DNA from: Psychrosphaera sp. B3R10
GTDB lineage: Bacteria > Pseudomonadota > Gammaproteobacteria > Enterobacterales > Alteromonadaceae
Direction: 5' to 3'
DNA length: 64,000 bases
Assembly (NCBI RefSeq): GCF_018861025.1
Contig: NZ_JAHKQH010000023.1
Coordinates: 285,753-349,752, forward strand
Shown here: in pieces, positions 18,324 through 26,250 of the stretch
Numbering within the stretch: the first letter of the stretch is position 1
Layout of the letters: every line of letters starts with the position of its first letter
Program-made: the position numbers and the translations under genes
The notes under the pieces: model-generated
Told to the model about the DNA's origin: nothing
The model's input: only the letters and a program-made list of their open reading frames with translations
The model's database searches: none

Positions 18324-19859
18324 ATGTCTTATCCAAAACCTATCTTAATATCAGAATTACAAACTGCACTTAGTGATCCAAGTTGGGATTCAGTTGTAAT
18401 CATCGCACCACAATTTGACGCAGAGTTACCTGACAACATCCAAACTGTAATTCAACAACACGCTAAATTTGATCAACGTATAGGCAATAGCGTTGTGACT
18501 ATTGTGACGCAAGAGATAGCCCCAAAACGCTTAGTTCTTGCGCCTACGGGTCAATTAACACGTTATTTTGATGACGTAAGACGCTATTTTGATGCTGCAA
18601 AATTGGCAGCAGTTGAAGTGATTAAGATGGGGTCGGTGAAACCATTACTTGTTGTTTTATCAGATAAAAGTGAGACTTATAAAAATGCCACTACGGTAAG
18701 CTATCTTGGGTTTAGTCAGGCCTTATGGCAGCCGTTAGAGGCGAGAGAATATCATGGTGAAGGTATCGAGCCCGTCCAGACCATTGGCTTAGTCGGAGGT
18801 GATATAGACGTAAACCTTGCTGCAGCTATCGAAAGTGGCAAGTACGTAGCCCGAGATCTTTGTGGAACCGAACCTGAACGCATGGCACCGCCACAGTTTG
18901 CGCAATATTGTGTCGACTCGTTTGCTAACAGCAATGTTAAGGTTAGTGTAGTCGATGATATGGCCGTGATTGAACGCGATTATCCATTAATGTGGGCCGT
19001 AGCACGTGCTTCGGTTGAAGTAGAAAGACATCAACCTCGAGTCATCCGATTGGAATATATACCTGAGGGTGAAATCACTAAAACCTTAATGTTGGTGGGT
19101 AAAGGGATTGTCTATGACACCGGCGGCGCTGATTTAAAAACCGGCGGACATATGGCGGGTATGAGCCGCGACAAAGGTGGTGCAGCAGCGGTTGCTGGGT
19201 TTATGAAGTCAGTTGCAGAACTTGCACCTAAAGGCGTTAAAGTGGTTGCAGAACTTGCTGCGGTGCGCAACAGTATTGGTGCAGAAGCATTTGTATCAGA
19301 TGAAATTATTACCGGTCATTCTGGTGTTCGAGTTCGTATTGGCAACACTGATGCGGAAGGCCGTTTAGCTATGGCGGATTTATTGTCTAGATTTAAAGAT
19401 GAAGCGCTTACTGAAGTTAACCCTATTTTATTTACCGTCGCGACTCTCACAGGCCATGCCGCTAGGGCTGTAGGGCCATATACCGCGTTAGTTGAGAACG
19501 GTGTGGCATATAAAATGGGATTAGGTGAGAACATGGTTAAACAGGGGGACTTGATTGGTGACCCATGTGAAACCAGTCGGTCACGCAGAGAAGATTATGA
19601 TTTTGTTCAGCCTAGAACCAAAGCAGACGATTTGCTGTCATCAAACAATGGACCGTCAGCAGTAACAGCCCGTGGTCATCAATTTCCGATGGCATTTTTA
19701 GCACTTGTCGCTGGGCTAGAGCAGCACGATGTGAACTCAACTCAACCTATGCCTTATATTCATATCGATATCGCCGGTAGCGGTGTTGAGAATGGTGATT
19801 GGCAACATGGTAAACCTACGGCTGCGCCAGTAGCTGCTTTATTATCTTCGTTTTTGTAA
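18324..19859 (+). CDS. M17 family metallo-aminopeptidase (leucyl aminopeptidase-like)
   Basis: A cytoplasmic dizinc aminopeptidase of 511 aa. All residues known for E. coli PepA catalysis have counterparts: metal ligands Lys260, Asp265 (K-G-I-V-Y-D-T-G-G), Asp283 (S-R-D-K-G-G), Asp343 and Glu345 (N-T-D-A-E-G-R), and catalytic Lys272 and Arg347. The region K-G-I-V-Y-D-T-G-G departs from the usual K-G-I-T-F-D-S-G-G, and the N-terminal domain is unlike PepA, so this is a divergent M17 branch (nearer NPEPL1-type proteins) rather than pepA itself. A hairpin follows the gene. Confidence 0.9.
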   Translation: MSYPKPILISELQTALSDPSWDSVVIIAPQFDAELPDNIQTVIQQHAKFDQRIGNSVVTIVTQEIAPKRLVLAPTGQLTRYFDDVRRYFDAAKLAAVEVIKMGSVKPLLVVLSDKSETYKNATTVSYLGFSQALWQPLEAREYHGEGIEPVQTIGLVGGDIDVNLAAAIESGKYVARDLCGTEPERMAPPQFAQYCVDSFANSNVKVSVVDDMAVIERDYPLMWAVARASVEVERHQPRVIRLEYIPEGEITKTLMLVGKGIVYDTGGADLKTGGHMAGMSRDKGGAAAVAGFMKSVAELAPKGVKVVAELAAVRNSIGAEAFVSDEIITGHSGVRVRIGNTDAEGRLAMADLLSRFKDEALTEVNPILFTVATLTGHAARAVGPYTALVENGVAYKMGLGENMVKQGDLIGDPCETSRSRREDYDFVQPRTKADDLLSSNNGPSAVTARGHQFPMAFLALVAGLEQHDVNSTQPMPYIHIDIAGSGVENGDWQHGKPTAAPVAALLSSFL

Positions 19860-19867
19860 TATCTGAT

Positions 19868-19900
19868 GGCCATCTAAGTTAATTTATTTAGATGGCCCTT
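19868..19900 (+). terminator. Terminator-like hairpin after the M17 gene
   Basis: Perfect 10-bp stem ggccatctaa (19868-19877) with 19888-19897. The T tail is short and interrupted (cttctc), so efficiency is uncertain. Confidence 0.6.
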
Positions 19901-20019
19901 CTCACTATTTGCTTTCCCTAAGATGCTGAGAATATAAGATATTTTAAATTGTACTTCACAATTTTATTGTTGAGACTATAGTAGTATTCAATAGCGATTA
20001 ACGCACTAAAGTGACTACA

Positions 20020-20868
20020 ATGAAAAAAATCATCGCATTATTGGCTGGACTCAATTTAATCTCGTTCGCTGTATGTTCGAATTCTCGTTTTGACGATGTG
20101 GAAGTCACTGCAACTCAAGTTGTTGGTAATGTATTTGTATTGACAGGTACAGGTGGCAATATCGGTATTTTAACGGGCTCAGATGGCATCTTAATGGTGG
20201 ATGATCAATTTGAACCACTTGCCCATAAGATAGAAAAAGCAATTAAAGTGGCAAGCCCTAATTCCCCCAATAAAGTAACCTACGTTGTAAATACTCACTA
20301 TCACGGTGATCACACTGGTAGTAACGTCTATTTTTCTAAGTCAGCCAGTATATTAGCTCACGAGAATGTTAGAAAGCGGATGTCGGTAAAGCAAAAAGGC
20401 CCGGGACTGCCTGTGATAACTTATTCTGACGGCGTTAAATTATATGTAAATGACGACCGGGTTCATGTTAAACATTTAAGTTCAGGTCATACCGATGGTG
20501 ACTCCGTAGTTTATTTTGAAAAGCATAATGTCTGGCATTTGGGTGATATGCTGTTTGAATCTCGTTTTCCTTATATCGATCTTAAAAGTGGTGGCTCAGT
20601 CCAAGGTTATATTCAAAATCTCGAAACACTTTTGGCGCAAATTGACGATACCGCTAAAGTTATTCCCGGACATGGTAATTTAACTGACAGAGTAGGAGTA
20701 AAAAATCTAAAAGACATGATAGTGGCGACTTTCGCAGAAGTGTCGGAGATGAAGTCGAGAGGGATGACATTAGCCCAAGTAATTGAACAAGGGTTAGATC
20801 AAAAGTGGCAAGCGTGGAGTTGGTCATTTATTAATGAAGAACGCTGGATAACTACATTATATGAGTAA
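20020..20868 (+). CDS. Exported metallo-beta-lactamase-fold hydrolase
   Basis: A 282-aa protein with an N-terminal secretion signal ending near residue 20 (I-S-F-A-V-C-S; the lipobox is poor). Zinc-binding motifs are all present: T-H-Y-H-G-D-H-T (about residues 93-100), S-G-H-T-D-G-D-S, G-D-M-L-F and I-P-G-H-G. It fits the large group of periplasmic MBL-fold proteins near QuiP/SoxH-type hydrolases; the substrate is unknown and beta-lactam resistance should not be assumed. ATG at 20020 is preferred over an in-frame GTG at 20011 because it places lysines just before the signal helix. It lies upstream of the hybrid kinase. Confidence 0.85.
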   Translation: MKKIIALLAGLNLISFAVCSNSRFDDVEVTATQVVGNVFVLTGTGGNIGILTGSDGILMVDDQFEPLAHKIEKAIKVASPNSPNKVTYVVNTHYHGDHTGSNVYFSKSASILAHENVRKRMSVKQKGPGLPVITYSDGVKLYVNDDRVHVKHLSSGHTDGDSVVYFEKHNVWHLGDMLFESRFPYIDLKSGGSVQGYIQNLETLLAQIDDTAKVIPGHGNLTDRVGVKNLKDMIVATFAEVSEMKSRGMTLAQVIEQGLDQKWQAWSWSFINEERWITTLYE

Positions 20869-20962
20869 TAAGCTGTTTTTTAATGGCAAGTTTTAAAAGG
20901 TGCCTTACACTTGTTGTAATCGGCTAACATTTAAATAAAATTAGGGTGATGGACTTCCTTAA

Positions 20963-23665
20963 ATGCGTTTACAACAAAAATCACTTTTAGTCACGCTACC
21001 GCTGATACTGATCCCCACGATTATTTTGGGATGGTTGTCTTTTCATTATACAAAAGACGCACAGGTACAAATTGAAAACGCCAAACTTCAAGCCGACGTA
21101 ACGTATCGTTCCAACGCGATGCAAAACTACATTAATAACGCCAAGTCAGCTTTACAATTTATCTCGTCGTCTGGCGATATTAAAATGTTGCGGACACGTG
21201 TTGTTCGAGATTTACCTTATAGCCTTGCCCAAGAATTTATTGTCGAAAGTTTTGAAGCATTTGCAACCGCTTATCCCGATACCGAATCTATAGTGTTATT
21301 CACCAAAGATTTAGAGCCCATATTTGGTTACGCGAATCCTGCAATACAATTGAATATTGACGACGTACGACTAACATTGTCGGATCAGGTATGGCGTCTA
21401 ATATCAAAGCAAAATGAAGCTCCTAAAATTGAAATTCAACTACCTTTGATCGCTACCGGTGAAGATATTGAAGACGGAGATGCACATTGGGGCTATGTTC
21501 AATTAATTCTAAAACCAAGTTGGTTGGAGTTATTTGATTTACCAAAAGACAAAACATCTAGCAGTTTTATCGTTAGTGATTTACAGGGTAAGTTGTTGTT
21601 TACATACCCTTATAACAATGTCGGCACGACGTTGCCTAGTCAGTTATTTGAGCGACTCTTAGACTCAGCACGAAAACTGCAATCTTCAGATATAAACGAT
21701 GGTAGCCAGAAAGTGTTTTTCACTGGCAAAATCATGGATGCGCGCTACCTGCTGCTTTACGGCATGAGTGAATCGAATGTTCGCCACCATGAATCGAATA
21801 TCACATTATTAACGGTGATGATTGTCCTTATTTCAGTCGTTATCGCCCCAATGCTGTTATTTTATGTTTTTTCGAGGCATGTCATACAACCAATCGAAAA
21901 GTTAGCAAATGCGAAACAACAAGTCGCACAGGGGATGTTGGATGTGAAGCTCGAAGTGCCTAATAATGATGAGTTAGGTGAGCTGTTTGCCGCGTTTAAT
22001 GTCATGGTTAGGCAGTTAGTTGTCTATCGTGAAAACGAACGCGAAAGCCGTCTACGCTTAGAATATAAAGTAAAAGAACGTACCGAAGAGCTAGAGAAAA
22101 CAAACTATGCTTTAGCAAATTCTAATCGTGACCTAGAGGTTGCTAAGCAAATATCAGAACAGGCCAATGATTTAAAGAGTGCATTTGTTGCTAATATTAG
22201 CCATGAGATTCGTACCCCACTGACTGCAATTTTGGGCTTTACCGAACAGGTTATTGCAGACATGCCAAGTTCTAAATACCAAATGGATTTACTCACTAGA
22301 GTTTTAAAAAGCGGTAAACATTTGTTGGCTTTGATAAATGACATATTGGACCTGTCTAAAATAGAGTCTGAAAAACTGGAGCTTGAGGTTTCAGAGTTTG
22401 ACATGTTTGAATTGTTTAACGATGTGATCTCCATTTTGTCGTCACAGGCTGCAGATAAAGACTTAGAGTTTCAATTTAATCAGCACTTCCCGCTCCCGCG
22501 TCTTGTTCGAACTGACGCCACAAGGTTACGACAGGTTTTGTTAAACCTAGCAAGCAACGCGATAAAGTTCACAGCCGAAGGTTTCATCCATATCGATGTT
22601 CGTTATATTCAACAAACAAAACTAATAGAAGTGACAGTTAGCGATAGTGGAATTGGTATGAGCGCGGACGTTCAGCAACGTATCTTTACACCATTTGTGC
22701 AAGCCGATGTGAGCATTTCTCGACGGTTCGGCGGCACTGGTCTTGGCTTAGTTATTTCTAAAAGTTTAACTCATTTACTTGGTGGTGATATTCGGGTCTT
22801 TAGCGAAGAAGAAAAAGGCAGTGAGTTTGTTATGAACTTTGCATTATCTTTGGATAATGACGAGTTTGAAACGCCTCTTATCAATAATCTCGAAGAGCTT
22901 GCTGAGGTAACACCGAGTTGTGATTTGCACGAAAATAAACCAAAAGCAAATGCCGGTACGTCTGAGAAAATGGTGGGGCGTGTTCTTGTTGCCGAGGATG
23001 TTGAAGACAACCAATACTTGTTTGGATTACTTTTGCAATCGGTTAATGTTGATTTTGTTATGGTTGAAAATGGTGAACAGGCTGTGGAAAAAGCCCTAAT
23101 CGAAGATTTCGACCTAATCTTGATGGACATGCAAATGCCAATTATGGGAGGCATTGAAGCGACACAACTGTTAAGACAAGCTGGCGTCGACACCCCTGTT
23201 TACGCGCTCACAGCAAATGTGATGCGCGAAGATATAGATCGGCACCTGAAAGCGGGTTGTAATGGCACAATTGCGAAACCAGTTGAAAAACAAGAGTTCT
23301 TCAAAGTTCTGCAGCGATACTTAGCAGCAGATAGGGAAACCGAGCCAGAGTTTGTGCTCCCAGAAGCACAAATGAAATCATTACGTGAAAACTATTTAAC
23401 ACAACTCGTTAGTCAATGCTCTTTGATTAAGACATTAATCCATGACCAAGATTTGGCCGGTTTAAGGTCTGAATTCCATAAAGTAAAAGGCGCTGCCGGC
23501 AGCTACGGTTTTGTGGAGCTAGGTGCAGCAGCCAGTGTTTGCGAAGTCACCGCGAAAGAACATTTAGCTCTAGATATTTGTGATTGGACTATACTAACTA
23601 ATGAGTTTGGCGACTTTGTCCAATTGGTGGAAGCCGTGTTAGCAAATAATTCGGTGCAGTCTTAA
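20963..23665 (+). CDS. Hybrid sensor histidine kinase with receiver and Hpt domains
   Basis: A 900-aa membrane phosphorelay kinase. Order: TM1 (about 8-29), a ~250-residue periplasmic sensor region, TM2 (about 280-302), HAMP (about 303-355), coiled coil, HisKA with phospho-His414 (S-H-E-I-R-T-P), HATPase with D-S-G-I-G-M and G-G-T-G-L-G-L, receiver with phospho-Asp722 (L-I-L-M-D-M-Q-M-P), and a C-terminal Hpt with His839 (H-K-V-K-G-A-A-G). This is the ArcB/BarA-type layout, but the sensor region is not one I recognise. No response regulator is adjacent; its stop lies 10 nt before ampD, suggesting one transcript. Confidence 0.93.
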   Translation: MRLQQKSLLVTLPLILIPTIILGWLSFHYTKDAQVQIENAKLQADVTYRSNAMQNYINNAKSALQFISSSGDIKMLRTRVVRDLPYSLAQEFIVESFEAFATAYPDTESIVLFTKDLEPIFGYANPAIQLNIDDVRLTLSDQVWRLISKQNEAPKIEIQLPLIATGEDIEDGDAHWGYVQLILKPSWLELFDLPKDKTSSSFIVSDLQGKLLFTYPYNNVGTTLPSQLFERLLDSARKLQSSDINDGSQKVFFTGKIMDARYLLLYGMSESNVRHHESNITLLTVMIVLISVVIAPMLLFYVFSRHVIQPIEKLANAKQQVAQGMLDVKLEVPNNDELGELFAAFNVMVRQLVVYRENERESRLRLEYKVKERTEELEKTNYALANSNRDLEVAKQISEQANDLKSAFVANISHEIRTPLTAILGFTEQVIADMPSSKYQMDLLTRVLKSGKHLLALINDILDLSKIESEKLELEVSEFDMFELFNDVISILSSQAADKDLEFQFNQHFPLPRLVRTDATRLRQVLLNLASNAIKFTAEGFIHIDVRYIQQTKLIEVTVSDSGIGMSADVQQRIFTPFVQADVSISRRFGGTGLGLVISKSLTHLLGGDIRVFSEEEKGSEFVMNFALSLDNDEFETPLINNLEELAEVTPSCDLHENKPKANAGTSEKMVGRVLVAEDVEDNQYLFGLLLQSVNVDFVMVENGEQAVEKALIEDFDLILMDMQMPIMGGIEATQLLRQAGVDTPVYALTANVMREDIDRHLKAGCNGTIAKPVEKQEFFKVLQRYLAADRETEPEFVLPEAQMKSLRENYLTQLVSQCSLIKTLIHDQDLAGLRSEFHKVKGAAGSYGFVELGAAASVCEVTAKEHLALDICDWTILTNEFGDFVQLVEAVLANNSVQS

Positions 23666-23675
23666 GTTGATTAAT

Positions 23676-24275
23676 ATGAAGCAAGTGCAACAAGATATTT
23701 GGATTGCAGGGGCAGAGCGTTGTCCATCGCCTAATTTTAGCGAAAGAAAATGTCAGCCAAGTGCAATAAATGGGTATGTTGATCTGTTGGTAATCCACAA
23801 TATCAGTTTGCCTCCAGCACGCACAGAGTCTGATTTTTATAATCGTTGTGTCGAGGAATTTTTTTGTAATAAACTGGATACGGAAGTTTATCCTACGTTG
23901 AAAGAACTTGATGGGATCTGTGTTTCGGCCCATTTATACATTCGTCGTGATGGCAGTATAGTGCAGTTTGTACCGCTTAATAAAAGTGCTTGGCATGCGG
24001 GCGTGAGTCAGCATAAAGGACGTGAAGCCTGTAATGACTTTTCGGTGGGGATTGAATTACAGGGAACCGACGTTTTACCATATACTGAACGGCAATATCA
24101 CACTTTGATCCAAGTGACTCAAACAATCAGGGAAATCTTTACCAAAATTACAGTTGAAAATATTGTTGGTCACGTCCATATTGCACCGGATAGGAAAACA
24201 GATCCTGGGGCTAGCTTTGATTGGCAAAAATACAAAACTGAGCTGGTCCAAACTGAAACGAAATCAAATTTATAA
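23676..24275 (+). CDS. ampD: 1,6-anhydro-N-acetylmuramyl-L-alanine amidase AmpD
   Basis: Cytoplasmic zinc amidase that removes the peptide from anhydro-muropeptides in cell-wall recycling; loss of AmpD derepresses AmpC in species with AmpR. The 199-aa protein has zinc ligands His41, His166 and Asp176, spaced as His34/His154/Asp164 of the Citrobacter enzyme, plus the R-C-P-S-P-N-F and I-G-I-E-L-Q-G motifs. ATG at 23676 is used; an in-frame TTG at 23667 would add three residues. ampE follows 33 nt later. Confidence 0.96.
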   Translation: MKQVQQDIWIAGAERCPSPNFSERKCQPSAINGYVDLLVIHNISLPPARTESDFYNRCVEEFFCNKLDTEVYPTLKELDGICVSAHLYIRRDGSIVQFVPLNKSAWHAGVSQHKGREACNDFSVGIELQGTDVLPYTERQYHTLIQVTQTIREIFTKITVENIVGHVHIAPDRKTDPGASFDWQKYKTELVQTETKSNL

Positions 24276-24308
24276 ATTGGCATTTTGCTAGTAGATACGG
24301 GACAAAAG

Positions 24309-25241
24309 ATGACTTTAATATTATTGCTTTTGGTATTGGTAACTGAGCGAGTTGCACTACAAGGAACTAAATGGCATGTAACTCCTTATCTAACTTGGTA
24401 TTTGGACAAACTATTGCCTAAGTTTTTCAGAAAAGACACAGAGTCACCTGCGATTTTACTTTTTGTTGCGCTCCCCGCTGTATCGATAGGCTTGCTGCTG
24501 TATTTTATTGATATTGGCTTAATAGAGTTTGCGGCTAATTTAGTTGTTTTAGCCGTGATCATCGGTAATACAGAAGTACGTGCGTTTTATCGTCAGTATT
24601 TGAATGCTGAAAATCGCAATGACGTTGAAGCGATGAATTTATTGCAATCAGAATTGTCTGAACAGGGGTTTGCAACAAATGTTCAGGCCACAACCAATAC
24701 CTCCGACAGCGCCCCAGAAAATGCTGAACAGGAAGTTGTGCAAACCGAAGCGACTGAAGAGCTCGCCGAAACGGTTACTATCGTCCCTGAACCAAAGCCA
24801 TTATCAGAAAGCCTCATTTGGTGTAATTTTAAATATTACGCAGCTCCTATTTTTTACTTTGTTATCTTTGGTCTTCCCGGCATCGTTTTTTACGCCACCG
24901 CACTTTATTTATTTGAAAGTAAATCACTCAAAAACAGATTGCCTGATAATGTTATATCTACGTTAAAAGCTTGGAATGAGTGGATGTTCTGGCTGCCGGC
25001 TCGATTTGTCAGTGTTGGGTTTATGTTTGTTGGCCATTTTTCAAATGGCTTAGAATCCTATCTAAAATTAGCTGCTAATTTTAGCGTACCGGCATATCAA
25101 ATGATTACGGAAGTCGCCCATGCCGCAGAAGGTGGTCATCCTCAAAGCAATGAAAAAAACATGGTGAAACTTGCGAAACGTAACATGGCACTGTTTGTTG
25201 TGGTTGTCGCTTTATTGACCTTGTATGGCTACATTGTCTAA
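24309..25241 (+). CDS. ampE: Regulatory signalling modulator protein AmpE
   Basis: An inner-membrane protein of the CobD/AmpE-like family paired with AmpD in enterobacteria and marine gammaproteobacteria; its exact role is unsettled. The 310-aa product has about four hydrophobic regions (near 1-20, 45-90, 175-205, 285-308) and is longer than E. coli AmpE (284 aa) owing mainly to an acidic, Thr/Ala/Glu-rich linker at about residues 115-165. ATG at 24309 is chosen because it begins the conserved T-L-I-L-L-L-L-V helix. The pair ampDE upstream of pdhR is conserved with E. coli. Confidence 0.9.
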   Translation: MTLILLLLVLVTERVALQGTKWHVTPYLTWYLDKLLPKFFRKDTESPAILLFVALPAVSIGLLLYFIDIGLIEFAANLVVLAVIIGNTEVRAFYRQYLNAENRNDVEAMNLLQSELSEQGFATNVQATTNTSDSAPENAEQEVVQTEATEELAETVTIVPEPKPLSESLIWCNFKYYAAPIFYFVIFGLPGIVFYATALYLFESKSLKNRLPDNVISTLKAWNEWMFWLPARFVSVGFMFVGHFSNGLESYLKLAANFSVPAYQMITEVAHAAEGGHPQSNEKNMVKLAKRNMALFVVVVALLTLYGYIV

Positions 25242-25356
25242 AAGGGATTTTGTAAGTTGTTGAATATATTAATTTAAATTTGGTTACCATGGCAGTGGTC
25301 TAGCCTCATTTGGAAAGGTTTACATTTTTATTCATAATTGATATTATTCTTCGTCT

Positions 25357-25375
25357 TATAATGGTAAGACCAATT
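25357..25375 (+). promoter_or_regulatory. PdhR operator overlapping the pdhR promoter -10
   Basis: aatggtaagaccaatt (25360-25375) fits the PdhR site AATTGGT-N3-ACCAATT, with the right half perfect and the left half short by one base. It overlaps tataat at 25357-25362, so PdhR binding would occlude the promoter. Pyruvate releases PdhR in E. coli, giving feed-forward control of pdhR-aceEF. Confidence 0.75.
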
Positions 25376-25414
25376 TACCAAGTGGCTTGAATGGTCAATT
25401 AATGGAATGTATTT

Positions 25415-26170
25415 GTGGCTAAAGTAGTGGCAACTAAAGTTTCTGAACAAGTGGCAGCGCAATTAGAAAAGCTGATCATTGACGGAACCTATGGCGCAGG
25501 TAGTAAACTCGCATCGGAGCGAGATCTAGCAGCTCAGTACGGTGTATCCCGTCCTTCTGTTAGAGATGCCATTAAAAAGCTAGAAGCTAGGGGTATTGTT
25601 ACTCGTAAACAAGGCGGTGGCACATTTGTTTGCAACCAACTTGACGCACCTTTAGCTGAACCATTATTTGAATTACTAGCAAATAGCCCAGAATCACATT
25701 ACGACCTACTCGAATTTCGATGTGCACTTGAAAGTGTCATCGCATATTACGCAGCGCTGCGTGGCACCGATGAAGATAAAAAGCGTATTCAAGCGGTGTA
25801 TCAAACTGTTGTAAGCCAAGAAAGTAGTGAAGACTTGGAAGCATTAGCTAAAGCCGTTGTCGATTTTTATCTCGCGATTGCTGAAGCTTCACATAATGTC
25901 CTGCTGTTACATTTGTTGCGGGGCATTAGAGAACTAATTTTACATAACGTAAAAGAAAACTTGCTGGTTTTTAGTGGTCACAATGAAATACGTGGTCAGT
26001 TAAGTCAGCATAGAGAAAAATTGATGCAAGCTATCTTAGATGGTGAGCCGGAACAAGCAAGGTTGGCCAGTGGTCAACATTTGGCGTTTATTGAACAGTC
26101 TTTGTTAAAGCTGGATCATGAACATAACCGAATTCAGGGGTCTGTGAGGCGTCTTTTAAGCAGCAAATAG
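25415..26170 (+). CDS. pdhR: Pyruvate dehydrogenase complex repressor PdhR (GntR/FadR family)
   Basis: The 251-aa regulator has an N-terminal winged helix (S-E-R-D-L-A-A-Q-Y-G-V-S-R-P-S-V-R-D-A-I, then R-K-Q-G-G-G-T-F-V) and a C-terminal FCD domain that senses pyruvate. The start is GTG: no in-frame ATG exists nearby, a GGAA site is 8-12 nt upstream, and the resulting M-A-K-V-V-A-T-K aligns in length with E. coli PdhR. It precedes aceE by 80 bp and has its own operator overlapping the promoter. Confidence 0.93.
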   Translation: MAKVVATKVSEQVAAQLEKLIIDGTYGAGSKLASERDLAAQYGVSRPSVRDAIKKLEARGIVTRKQGGGTFVCNQLDAPLAEPLFELLANSPESHYDLLEFRCALESVIAYYAALRGTDEDKKRIQAVYQTVVSQESSEDLEALAKAVVDFYLAIAEASHNVLLLHLLRGIRELILHNVKENLLVFSGHNEIRGQLSQHREKLMQAILDGEPEQARLASGQHLAFIEQSLLKLDHEHNRIQGSVRRLLSSK

Positions 26171-26250
26171 CATTACAATTATGCATATTGCGACTAAGCT
26201 TCATAATCCCAGATATTAACAATGACAAATAACTACAGGAACCTGAAACT

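Noticed and set aside
20011..20868. Beta-lactamase resistance gene
   Set aside because: The zinc motifs define only the MBL fold. The sequence fits generic exported hydrolases and there is no specific similarity to known carbapenemases.
22771..23193. 140-codon ORF antisense to the receiver domain of the hybrid kinase
   Set aside because: Shadow of a strongly supported coding frame, with Ser/Cys-rich composition typical of reverse-frame translation.
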